Source of the DNA: CAYQUC01 sp964420605
Lineage (GTDB): Bacteria; Pseudomonadota; Gammaproteobacteria; UBA6429; Thiohalophilaceae
DNA: 64,000 bases
Direction: 5' to 3'
Assembly: GCA_964420605.1 (NCBI GenBank)
Contig: CAYQUC010000003.1
Location: 33,919 to 97,918 of the forward strand
The translations under genes and the position numbers were made by a program. The notes under the pieces are model-generated. The model did not search any database, had not been told where the DNA came from, and worked only from the letters and a program-made list of their open reading frames with translations. This document shows positions 1-7,085 of the stretch, piece after piece. Position 1 is the first letter of the stretch. The number at the start of each line of letters is the position of its first letter.

Positions 1-795
1 TTCTAATACTCGAATGGGCTCACTGATGTCATGCAATTTTAATTTCTCAACCTTTTTTCGTGCTTCACCATCTAATAAACCCTGGTGTAAATAACCTAAA
101 TCACCGCCTTTAACTGCACTTAAGTGAGAAGAGTATTTTATTGCTATTTTTTCGAAACTGTCACCTTGCTTAATTTTTTTTATAAATTGCTGCGCGGCTG
201 TTTTTGCATCTAACCATGTTTTTTCTGTAGATGAAGGTGCGACGGATAACAATATAACCGACAACCATAAACGTTTTGGCTCTGTGAATTTCTCAGGATG
301 TTGCTGATAATAGGCTTTTAGCGCGGCGGTATCTTTTGGTGCTATATCTTTAATCTTAACAATCATTTGTTCTATTAAATTTTGACGCTCTAAACGTTGC
401 ATTAACAAAGGAAGGTTTTGTTTTTTTTGATTTTGCCAAATCAGATTGGATTTATATTTTTGATTATAAGTTGCTAAACCGGATTGGATTTTTTTAGTTT
501 CAGGTTTTAAACCTAAAGTGATGGCTTCTTGATACACTAATACTTGATCAATAATATCTTTCGCTACTTGTCTTTTAAAACGCACTAATTCCTGCTTAGG
601 AACTTCACCATGATAATACTTAAACCGTACGGCTTGATGAAAAATCTGTACAAATTCTGCATTACTAATCACGCGCTGGTTGATACGCGCAAAAATTTTC
701 TCGTTTAATGATGTCGTTTCTGCCAATGCACTAACACTGTGTAATGCAAATACGATAAATACTATTTTATAAAGAAAAGTGTAGTTGAACTGCAT
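1..795 (-). CDS. Parvulin-type peptidyl-prolyl isomerase, SurA/PpiC-like, C-terminus outside window
   Basis: This is an exported prolyl isomerase/chaperone of the SurA/PpiC type. The ATG lies at 795-793 and 265 codons are open to the window edge. A signal peptide occupies residues 1 to about 26 (ending S-A-L-A). A helical SurA-like N-terminal chaperone segment covers about 30-165, and a parvulin rotamase domain starts near 170, with the family signature KGGDLGYLHQG at about 229-239. Such proteins fold outer-membrane or secreted proteins in the periplasm. It reads in the same direction as the cytochrome gene at 933-1730, 137 nt downstream of that gene. A prolyl isomerase is a recalled companion of OmcS nanowire genes in Geobacter, so it may fold the neighbouring cytochrome (inference). 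The domain assignment is secure; the substrate is not known. Confidence 0.9.
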   Translation of the reverse strand, partial: MQFNYTFLYKIVFIVFALHSVSALAETTSLNEKIFARINQRVISNAEFVQIFHQAVRFKYYHGEVPKQELVRFKRQVAKDIIDQVLVYQEAITLGLKPETKKIQSGLATYNQKYKSNLIWQNQKKQNLPLLMQRLERQNLIEQMIVKIKDIAPKDTAALKAYYQQHPEKFTEPKRLWLSVILLSVAPSSTEKTWLDAKTAAQQFIKKIKQGDSFEKIAIKYSSHLSAVKGGDLGYLHQGLLDGEARKKVEKLKLHDISEPIRVLE

Positions 796-853
796 ACTAT
801 TATACCTTACATAACCATGACTAATCATAAGATAGAGTCATGGGACATACATC

Positions 854-867
854 TTTACATCAATCAA
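854..867 (-). promoter_or_regulatory. Degenerate FNR/CRP-type box upstream of the prolyl isomerase
   Basis: On the minus strand the site reads TTGAT-TGAT-GTAAA, which matches 8 of 10 positions of TTGAT-N4-ATCAA. A possible -10, TATGAT, follows at 829-824 after 24 nt, slightly longer than the usual class II spacing. The left half-site is perfect and the right half is weak. On its own this is a poor call; it gains some weight from similar boxes before the other units of the cluster. Confidence 0.3.
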
Positions 868-932
868 CACGCTAAGTTAAAGCCGTATTGACTAATTTGT
901 GTTACACCTTGGCTAACACCTAGTTGTAAAAT

Positions 933-1730
933 TTATTTCGTGTGACAAGCAAGACAAACTGCACTGCCAGCATTTGATACTCGCAAAAATGTTGCGTTTT
1001 CGGTATGGGGATCATGGCAACTGGCACACTCTACAAATGGCTGTCCAGCACCGCCATCAATCGACGCTATTGAGCGTGTATATAATTGCATGTCTGTTTT
1101 TTGTCGGGTACCGTTTGGTGTTATTTCAGTATCTACCCACCAAATTGTATTACCATTAATTGTGGCACTATTGGGTGCTTTAAAATCAACATCCCGTGTC
1201 GCTCCGGCAGGTGCCGATGTACTGATACCGCCGCCACCGTATTGAATGCCAATCGGATGATCGTTCGATAAATCTTGTCCAATCAGTGCGATTCCTTGTG
1301 GCGATGAATTTCCTGTCCAAGTACCGGCACTATAAGATGGTACCACCGCACCGGAACCTGGCGCATTTAATACCGCATCCATTGCTTGTGTACCATCGTG
1401 GCACGAAAGGCAGGCAATCGACACCGAACCAACAGGTGCCATTGCACCATCTAAACTACTGGTTCCCAAACTATCATACGTTGTATACGAAGCTGGCGAC
1501 GCTAATGTTTTATTCCAAAGTGGTACCGATGCAGAATTATCTCCACCATGAGGAGTATGACAAAACACACAAATTTCTGCGGTGCCACTATAAGTATTTG
1601 CCCCAATGCCGGTCGAACCTAAATTATGTAATGTATTCGATATTGCTGCCTGCAGCGCGGTACTGGTAAAAACCGTTGCGGCTAGCACAAGCACAATTTT
1701 AAACGTCATGTTTTGCTTTTCGTTTATCAT
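933..1730 (-). CDS. Tetraheme doubled-CXXCH cytochrome c, OmcE-like candidate filament subunit
   Basis: This is an exported multihaem c-type cytochrome of 265 residues. A signal peptide ends near residue 29 (ALQAA). Four CXXCH haem sites lie at 54-58, 107-111, 235-239 and 259-263. Exactly four further histidines exist (35, 61, 158, 242), enough to give every haem a second histidine ligand. The layout CVFCHTPHGG, PLWN, CLSCHDG, LSNDHP, CASCHDPH, FLR and CLACH is the pattern I associate with OmcE-type cytochromes, which polymerise into extracellular wires in Geobacter. The protein is rich in Gly, Ser and Thr, as expected for a surface protein. The start at 1730 has a good ribosome site (AGGGAAAAT before ATG). 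A perfect FNR box lies about 107 nt upstream. It could instead be a soluble periplasmic tetraheme cytochrome; filament formation is inference. Confidence 0.88.
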   Translation of the reverse strand: MINEKQNMTFKIVLVLAATVFTSTALQAAISNTLHNLGSTGIGANTYSGTAEICVFCHTPHGGDNSASVPLWNKTLASPASYTTYDSLGTSSLDGAMAPVGSVSIACLSCHDGTQAMDAVLNAPGSGAVVPSYSAGTWTGNSSPQGIALIGQDLSNDHPIGIQYGGGGISTSAPAGATRDVDFKAPNSATINGNTIWWVDTEITPNGTRQKTDMQLYTRSIASIDGGAGQPFVECASCHDPHTENATFLRVSNAGSAVCLACHTK

Positions 1731-1836
1731 ATTTTCCCTACCTGCTTATTATTCTTATAGATCAATATATTATTATATTTTAATAAACTAATGTTACTGC
1801 ATAGCATTATGTATTGTTGGCCGAATTTCCGACTAC

Positions 1837-1850
1837 TTGATTTCAATCAA
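1837..1850 (-). promoter_or_regulatory. Perfect FNR/CRP-type box before the tetraheme cytochrome
   Basis: The sequence is TTGAT-TTCA-ATCAA, a 10/10 match to the FNR consensus TTGAT-N4-ATCAA. On the minus strand a -10-like CATAAT follows at 1811-1806 after 25 nt. This places the box near the class II activating position of the cytochrome gene that starts at 1730. It suggests oxygen-responsive (anaerobic) induction by an FNR/ANR-type regulator; a Dnr/Crp-type regulator recognising the same motif cannot be excluded. Confidence 0.7.
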
Positions 1851-1965
1851 TTAATGAGCAATAAATAAAACAATACATCTAATAAAAAATTATTGTTAAA
1901 AAATGGAGCTTACAATAAATAACAAAACTTAACTTATGACGTAGTTCAGAGTTTTAACACTATTA

Positions 1966-3078
1966 TTATTGCTCTGTTGCTTGCGTCGATGGCAAACTAA
2001 AATACCCTGCAGATTCAGACAATGCAGCAGGACGAAAGACATCAACCTTTTTAAAGTATTGATCCACCATGTAAACACGGCCATCTTCGTCTATCGCCAA
2101 ACCGGCAGGTAACATAAAATGTGCGGCACCGTCTTGACTGTTCCGTATCCCGACGGCAAGTAATAACTGACCTTGTGGGTTAAAAATTTGAAAATTTCCA
2201 AATGCAGTATCCGCAACATAGATATTGCCATCAGCATCGGCAGCCAACCCTTTCGGTCGAGAGAACTGTCCGCTTCGCCGACCTATCGCACCAAATGTGC
2301 GTACATATTTACCTTGTTGCGTAAATACCTGGATGCGAAAATTACCGCCATCGACCACGTATAAATTACCATCGGGTGCTATGGTTGCCTCTCTGGGTAA
2401 ATTCAACTCACCATTGCCTTTTCCGCGTTTAGCAATATTGTATAAAAATTTACCAGTTTGAGCATCAAACACCACGATACGGTGTTTGTCACTTTTTACA
2501 CCACCCGTATCAACAACAAAAACTTTACTGCCTTGTGGATTCACTGTTAATCCCGCCGGTCGACTAAAGTTATCTTTATTGCCAATAGTGCGTAAATAAT
2601 TACCGTCACGATCATAAACAATAACCTGCTTCAGACTCGCATCGCATACGTATAAAGTGCCCTTTTGATCCACGTCTAAGCCCATTGGTTTAAAAAGTTC
2701 GCCTGGGGCCGAGGTACCAATTTCAATATATTTAGCGGCTGGTTTATCAAATGCCAACACCATCCGTTTAACCGTATCCGATACAAATACGCGGCCTTGA
2801 TGCACCGTTACCCCAAATGGTTTCGCCATTGCATTGCCGATTCGCGCCTGGCCTGTTATTAATCGTTTAAAAGAGGCATTTGCCTGTTCTTGTTCAACAT
2901 CAGCGCTGCTGAGAATACTTTGTTGAAAATAAAATCGAGCTTGGTTGGGTGCCGGAGGAAAAACTGGTTTTACCTTTATCGGTTGCACTGCAGTGCTCGA
3001 ACATGCACTTAAACCGAGAATAAGTGCCAAACCGCCAAATAATTTGGCCCTTATCAAAACTGTACTTAAATTTCTCAT
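1966..3078 (-). CDS. NHL-repeat beta-propeller lipoprotein
   Basis: This 370-residue lipoprotein has a lipobox L-S-A-C with the lipidated cysteine at residue 26. From about residue 90 it consists of NHL repeats with recurrent modules such as PFGVTVHQGRVFVSD, PAGLTVNP, PREATIAPDGNLYVVD, PKGLAADADGNIYVAD and PAGLAIDEDGRVYMVD, which should fold as a six-bladed beta-propeller. NHL propellers bind proteins or glycans and have no catalytic site visible here. It lies between the tetraheme cytochrome and the divergent triheme cytochrome operon. Beta-propellers are recurrent neighbours of extracellular cytochrome genes, and OscD of the Geobacter omcS cluster is described as propeller-like (recalled). 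A role in cytochrome wire assembly or surface display is inference; the fold is secure. Confidence 0.9.
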   Translation of the reverse strand: MRNLSTVLIRAKLFGGLALILGLSACSSTAVQPIKVKPVFPPAPNQARFYFQQSILSSADVEQEQANASFKRLITGQARIGNAMAKPFGVTVHQGRVFVSDTVKRMVLAFDKPAAKYIEIGTSAPGELFKPMGLDVDQKGTLYVCDASLKQVIVYDRDGNYLRTIGNKDNFSRPAGLTVNPQGSKVFVVDTGGVKSDKHRIVVFDAQTGKFLYNIAKRGKGNGELNLPREATIAPDGNLYVVDGGNFRIQVFTQQGKYVRTFGAIGRRSGQFSRPKGLAADADGNIYVADTAFGNFQIFNPQGQLLLAVGIRNSQDGAAHFMLPAGLAIDEDGRVYMVDQYFKKVDVFRPAALSESAGYFSLPSTQATEQ

Positions 3079-3237
3079 TTTTATCTCTTTTACCTTAACG
3101 TAATGTAACTATTGAGCATTTAACCAAACCTGTTTTAAAAATAGCATCGTCTAGCAACAGCCACTTTAGAACTATCTTTACACCACTATTTCTACTCACC
3201 AATATACACGCACTTGTCATAACGTGTTTTAAATTAC

Positions 3238-3278
3238 CTGATCTGGGACAAGTAATTAAAACCGATAGCCAGTACAAT
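3238..3278 (+). promoter_or_regulatory. Candidate promoter with degenerate FNR-type box for the triheme cytochrome operon
   Basis: The site CTGAT-CTGG-GACAA at 3238-3251 matches the FNR consensus at 7 of 10 positions. It is followed after 21 nt by TACAAT at 3273-3278 (5 of 6 matches to the -10 consensus). The 21-nt gap is the same as in the better promoter at 17865-17905, which is why I report it despite the weak right half-site. Transcription would start near 3285, just before the first usable start codon of the triheme cytochrome gene. Confidence 0.35.
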
Positions 3279-3386
3279 GCCAAATAAAGTTGTTTTGACT
3301 CCGATATTTATTGGTTTATGAACAATTTTGTCGGTGACGTTTGCTTTAAACTAGCCATTAATTATAACAGGCAGCTAATTGTTAAA

Positions 3387-4394
3387 ATGCAAATATCGGT
3401 TTTATTACTCAATCCTAAATCACTATCATCTGTTTTTATCATTTTTGCACTATTGCATACCACTGCTAGTTTAGCGGCGACTATTGACCCCGCAAGTTTA
3501 TATCAAAATCACTGTTCGGTCTGTCATGGTGATCAAGGCAATGGTAAAAGCCACGCCAAACAAGGACTTATTCCCCCCCCCAGAGATTTTACTAGCTCCA
3601 AATCAGCAATGGAATTAAGCCAACAGCGAATAAGACACTCTATTCGCAACGGCATACCGGGAACAGCAATGGTTGCTTGGAAATCAAAATTATCAAACCA
3701 GCAAATCACCGCTCTCGCCAACTACATTCGCGATACATTTTTGCGCGTAACGACCGTTAAGAGAGTAACAGCAGGTGCTCGAATTTATGCTGATTTTTGT
3801 TCAGTATGTCACGGTGATACTGGCAAAGGTGCCGTTTGGGCAACTGCTGGGCTTCGTCCTCCTCCTATCGATTTTACCGATATAAAAAAACACCCAATGT
3901 TAACGCGACCCCGAATGCTCAAATCCGTCGCCTTTGGTCGCGCTGAAACGGCCATGACGGCATGGAAAAATCGTTTAACCGATATCCAAATTGAACAAGT
4001 TGTCGACTATGTTATCACTACTTTTATGCCGTCTTCTGCTCTGCAACAAAAAAAGACTAGCGTTAACAGCACGCGTGCAGATATGACATTAGCGCTGCCC
4101 AATAATCTAATCGGTAACTATCAGCGCGGCGCAGCATTATATAGTGCTAACTGTACTGCTTGTCATGGTAACAACGGCGACGGTCGAGGACCAAGAGCAT
4201 ATTTTATAAATCCTAAACCGCGCAATTTTTTACACCCAGCATCGCGCGCTAATTTTAATCGACCAACATTGTATCTTGCCATTCAAAAAGGCAAGTTACG
4301 CACTGAAATGCCCGCATGGCAAACCGTGCTTAAACCACAACAACTTGCTGATGTTAGTGAATATGTTTTTAAACAATTTATTCGACAACATTAA
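3387..4394 (+). CDS. Triheme cytochrome c, three fused class I domains
   Basis: The protein is an exported electron carrier built from three consecutive class I cytochrome c domains. With the start at 3387 it has 335 residues and a clean signal peptide (to about residue 30, ASLAA). Haem sites CXXCH are at 43-47 (CSVCH), 138-142 (CSVCH) and 256-260 (CTACH). Each domain carries a methionine in a G/E-x-A/E-M-x-AW context (about 95, 190 and in TEMPAW), so His/Met ligation is likely. The reading frame is open back to an ATG at 3318, which would add 23 residues before the signal peptide; I prefer 3387. It is followed after 14 nt by another triheme cytochrome and then a TlpA-like protein, which form one operon. 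It probably shuttles electrons in the periplasm, perhaps toward the surface cytochrome; the redox partner is unknown. Confidence 0.88.
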   Translation: MQISVLLLNPKSLSSVFIIFALLHTTASLAATIDPASLYQNHCSVCHGDQGNGKSHAKQGLIPPPRDFTSSKSAMELSQQRIRHSIRNGIPGTAMVAWKSKLSNQQITALANYIRDTFLRVTTVKRVTAGARIYADFCSVCHGDTGKGAVWATAGLRPPPIDFTDIKKHPMLTRPRMLKSVAFGRAETAMTAWKNRLTDIQIEQVVDYVITTFMPSSALQQKKTSVNSTRADMTLALPNNLIGNYQRGAALYSANCTACHGNNGDGRGPRAYFINPKPRNFLHPASRANFNRPTLYLAIQKGKLRTEMPAWQTVLKPQQLADVSEYVFKQFIRQH

Positions 4395-4408
4395 TACAGT
4401 AAGTCAAT

Positions 4409-5404
4409 ATGTTTAATAGTCACATCACAACTATATCATTATTTTTAAGCTTACTGTCAATCCCGATGACTGTGTTGCCTAGCACAACAAAAATGCCCCT
4501 TAATTACCATGAGCAAGGTCGCGCAATTTATAACTACCGTTGTTATTTTTGTCACGGTTATTCAGGTGATGCCAAAACCTTGACTTCAAGTTATGTTAGT
4601 CCAGCACCACGTAATTTCACCTCAACCACACTCGCATCTTTATCGCGTAAAAAAATGTTAAACGCTGTGAGTCACGGTAAACCGGGCACCGCAATGACCA
4701 GTTTCAGCCGGTTATTAACTAACTCAGAAATAGCTATAGTGGTCGATTTTATTCGAGATGAATTCATGAAGAACAAACGCAGCAACAGCCGTTACCACAT
4801 TAACGCTAATGGTTGGCCTAACCACGCGCGTTACGCTCCGGCATTTGATTATGCAACTGGAAAATTAGCACTGGATAAACCCGAAAATGAATTAACAAAT
4901 ACACAACGTAATGGCAAACGTTTATTTCTAAGCAGCTGTATTAGTTGTCATGATCGTAGTAGCTTTTCGAATGAAAAACTAATTTGGAAAAAACAAGCGG
5001 TTTCATATCCACGAAATAATTATTCTCATAGTAAAATCGATATCGTGAGTTCGGCAAGTATTTATGCAAAACACGGCATTTCACCCTCTACCTCAACATT
5101 ATCACCTGAAGCCAAAGCCGGTAAAACATTATGGTTGCAAAACTGTGCTTTTTGCCATGCGGCTGATGGCAGCGGACAAAACTGGATTGGTAGTTTTTTA
5201 GAACCACCACCCCGTGATCTACGCCAAGCATCATTCATGGCAACCATGAGCCGTAAAACATTAACACAGCGAATACGCAATGGCCTCACTAACAGTTCAA
5301 TGCCGGCATGGAAAAATGTGCTGTCAGCACAGCAAATTGATCAAATCATAAGTTATATATCAATCGCATTCTATCCAATCAAGAATACGTCTAAATCACT
5401 GTAA
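4409..5404 (+). CDS. Triheme cytochrome c, second copy with a shortened middle domain
   Basis: This 331-residue exported protein resembles the preceding triheme cytochrome. Haem sites are CYFCH at 45-49, CISCH at 177-181 and CAFCH at 246-250. The first and third domains look like ordinary class I cytochromes with Met in GTAMTSF and SSMPAW contexts. The middle domain is short and lacks a clear PAW-type methionine motif, so its haem ligation or retention is uncertain. A hydrophobic N-terminus (residues 8-23) acts as signal peptide or anchor. It starts 14 nt after the upstream cytochrome and ends 18 nt before the TlpA-like gene, so the three are very probably co-transcribed. Function is inferred as periplasmic electron transfer. 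Confidence 0.87.
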   Translation: MFNSHITTISLFLSLLSIPMTVLPSTTKMPLNYHEQGRAIYNYRCYFCHGYSGDAKTLTSSYVSPAPRNFTSTTLASLSRKKMLNAVSHGKPGTAMTSFSRLLTNSEIAIVVDFIRDEFMKNKRSNSRYHINANGWPNHARYAPAFDYATGKLALDKPENELTNTQRNGKRLFLSSCISCHDRSSFSNEKLIWKKQAVSYPRNNYSHSKIDIVSSASIYAKHGISPSTSTLSPEAKAGKTLWLQNCAFCHAADGSGQNWIGSFLEPPPRDLRQASFMATMSRKTLTQRIRNGLTNSSMPAWKNVLSAQQIDQIISYISIAFYPIKNTSKSL

Positions 5405-5422
5405 TTATTACACTATAATAAT

Positions 5423-5941
5423 ATGCGCAAAGTTCTATTCATTTATCATTCTAGCAACACTGTTTTACTTATTGTATTATTGAGTTTAATAACGCTGCTA
5501 ACATCAGCTTGCGACAAAACACAATACAAGGCTGGTGACGTTTTTCCTATCGAAACACTGCAACAATTAATAACAACCAGTAACAAGCCAGTTGATATTA
5601 AGGGAAAAATATTAATCATTAATTTTTGGGCTACATGGTGTCACCCCTGCCGTGAAGAAATGCCCAGCTTGCAAAAACTAAGTGACTCACTGGATAAAGC
5701 ACAATTTCAGGTTATAGCGATATCCATTGATGATGATGAAAATTTAATGCAAGAGTTTTTAATACAAAATGCCATTACATTTAATAACTACCATGATCCA
5801 AAAAAAATATTGACACAACAGCAATTAAATATACAAGCTTACCCAGAGACAATAATAGTCGCGCCCGATGGTATAATCATAAAACGCGTGAGTGGCGAAC
5901 AATCGTGGAATAAACAATACCTGAAAACACTATTACAATAA
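5423..5941 (+). CDS. TlpA/ResA-like thioredoxin lipoprotein
   Basis: A 172-residue membrane-anchored thiol-disulfide oxidoreductase. The N-terminus is hydrophobic and ends in a lipobox (L-T-S-A-C, cysteine 30). The thioredoxin fold carries the active site WATWCHPC with cysteines at 73 and 76, followed by the REEMP motif typical of TlpA/ResA proteins, and a later AYPETIIVAPDG segment with the cis-proline. TlpA/ResA proteins reduce the CXXCH cysteines of apocytochromes before haem attachment. Its place as third gene behind two triheme cytochromes fits that role. It is about the usual family length. Which cytochrome is the substrate cannot be seen. Confidence 0.88.
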   Translation: MRKVLFIYHSSNTVLLIVLLSLITLLTSACDKTQYKAGDVFPIETLQQLITTSNKPVDIKGKILIINFWATWCHPCREEMPSLQKLSDSLDKAQFQVIAISIDDDENLMQEFLIQNAITFNNYHDPKKILTQQQLNIQAYPETIIVAPDGIIIKRVSGEQSWNKQYLKTLLQ

Positions 5942-6006
5942 GCTGCTATACACTATTTATTCAATGAATAATTAGCTTATACAAACGATATCTAGTCGAT
6001 AATTAA

Positions 6007-6020
6007 GTGATACAAATCAA
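6007..6020 (+). promoter_or_regulatory. FNR/CRP-type box before the Sel1/cytochrome/propeller operon
   Basis: The sequence GTGAT-ACAA-ATCAA matches the FNR consensus at 9 of 10 positions. It lies 139 nt before the start codon at 6160, in a 218-nt gap. I see no strong -10 hexamer at the expected distance (the best is CATTAG at 6042-6047), so the promoter assignment is weaker than the box itself. Confidence 0.5.
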
Positions 6021-6159
6021 GACATATGACAATGACAGTGGCATTAGTAAAAAAAACAACTTAAAATAGCTCCTAACTTTGTTCGTGAAAAAGATCCGTA
6101 ATAGTTAATCTAAATAATCTATATCGAAGAACATATAACATAATTTAAAGCCAATAATA

Positions 6160-6747
6160 ATGTACAAACACAGCTCGTCATTTTACTTATTATTTACAAT
6201 ACTGACTCTAATAAGTAATCCAATTAATGCCTCCGAAGAAAATGGTCACATACGCATATATCAAAAAGCCATGTTAGCCTACCGACAAGGAAACTTAATG
6301 ACAACCATGGCACTACTGGAACAAGCCGTACAAAAAAATTATGCTCCGGCACAAAATACGCTAGCTTATATTTTAGATCAAGCAGAAGAAAACAAACGTG
6401 CCTTTCAATTATACCAACGTGCCGCTGACCAAAATTATCCCGACGCATTATTTGGTTTGGGTAATATGTATGCCAAAGGTGAAGGAACACAGCAAGATAG
6501 TAATAAAGCCGGTTTATTAATACGACAATCAGCCAAGCTAAAACATCCACCAGCAATGCGCGCCTACGCATATGCATTAGAGTTCGGACAATTAGGGTTT
6601 AGTCAAGATTTAGAACAAGCGTTTCACTGGTATCAATTATGCAGTTCAGCCAACGACCCTGTTTGCAAACGTCGGGTGATTCAAGTATATACACACGGCG
6701 GTTTAAACCAAACAGCTAACTTAAAAAAAGCACAGCTCTATAAATGA
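6160..6747 (+). CDS. Exported Sel1-type tetratricopeptide protein
   Basis: A 195-residue protein with a signal peptide (residues 1 to about 24, ending PINA). It is followed by Sel1-like repeats, visible as A-L-x-E-Q-A-V-x-x-x-Y-A-P-A-Q, YPDALFGLGNMYAKGEG, then KAGLLIRQSAKLKHPPAM and AFHWYQLCSS. Sel1 repeats are protein-protein interaction scaffolds. It opens an operon with a small cytochrome and two beta-propeller proteins, and an FNR-type box lies upstream. Its partner is unknown; a role as periplasmic adaptor for the cytochrome system is inference. Confidence 0.82.
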   Translation: MYKHSSSFYLLFTILTLISNPINASEENGHIRIYQKAMLAYRQGNLMTTMALLEQAVQKNYAPAQNTLAYILDQAEENKRAFQLYQRAADQNYPDALFGLGNMYAKGEGTQQDSNKAGLLIRQSAKLKHPPAMRAYAYALEFGQLGFSQDLEQAFHWYQLCSSANDPVCKRRVIQVYTHGGLNQTANLKKAQLYK

Positions 6748-6779
6748 TGTTTTGCGCAACCACATAAGGAAACAATAGA

Positions 6780-7085
6780 ATGAATAAAATAACGGGCATA
6801 TTAATATTCTATCTAATAACAAATGCCAGTGGTGTTCTTGCGGCCAATACCACCCAAGGAAAACTCCTCTACCAACAAAACTGCACACTGTGCCATGGTG
6901 CTCAAGGGATAAGCGTTATGGCCGGCGCGCCCAATTTTAAACGCGGTGAAGCGCTGGCACAATCTGATTTTGCATTATTACAACACATCAATAATGGTAA
7001 AAATGCCTGCCCAGCATTTACCGGAATTTTACAGCAGCAACAAGTATTTGATGTCATAGCCTATATCAGGACTTTTTATCGATGA
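6780..7085 (+). CDS. Small monohaem cytochrome c with Cys at the usual Met-ligand position
   Basis: This 101-residue exported class I cytochrome has a signal peptide to about residue 22 and one haem site CTLCH at 35-39. In most relatives the sixth ligand is a methionine in a MPAF-like motif near the C-terminus. Here that motif reads N-A-C-P-A-F with cysteine at 77. Methionine 47 and histidine 69 are the only other obvious ligand candidates. The C-terminal helix (VFDVIAYIRTF) is typical. Its stop overlaps the start of the next gene (ATGA), which indicates translational coupling with the beta-propeller lipoprotein. Electron carrier role is secure; ligation is an open point. Confidence 0.87.
   Translation: MNKITGILIFYLITNASGVLAANTTQGKLLYQQNCTLCHGAQGISVMAGAPNFKRGEALAQSDFALLQHINNGKNACPAFTGILQQQQVFDVIAYIRTFYR

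Noticed and set aside
3095..3283. 62-codon reading frame on the minus strand in the divergent gap
   Set aside because: No ribosome site, no recognisable features, and it overlaps the candidate promoter of the triheme cytochrome operon.
3318..3386. 23-codon extension before the triheme cytochrome
   Set aside because: It would place a polar stretch before the signal peptide. The start at 3387 is simpler, although no strong ribosome site supports either.
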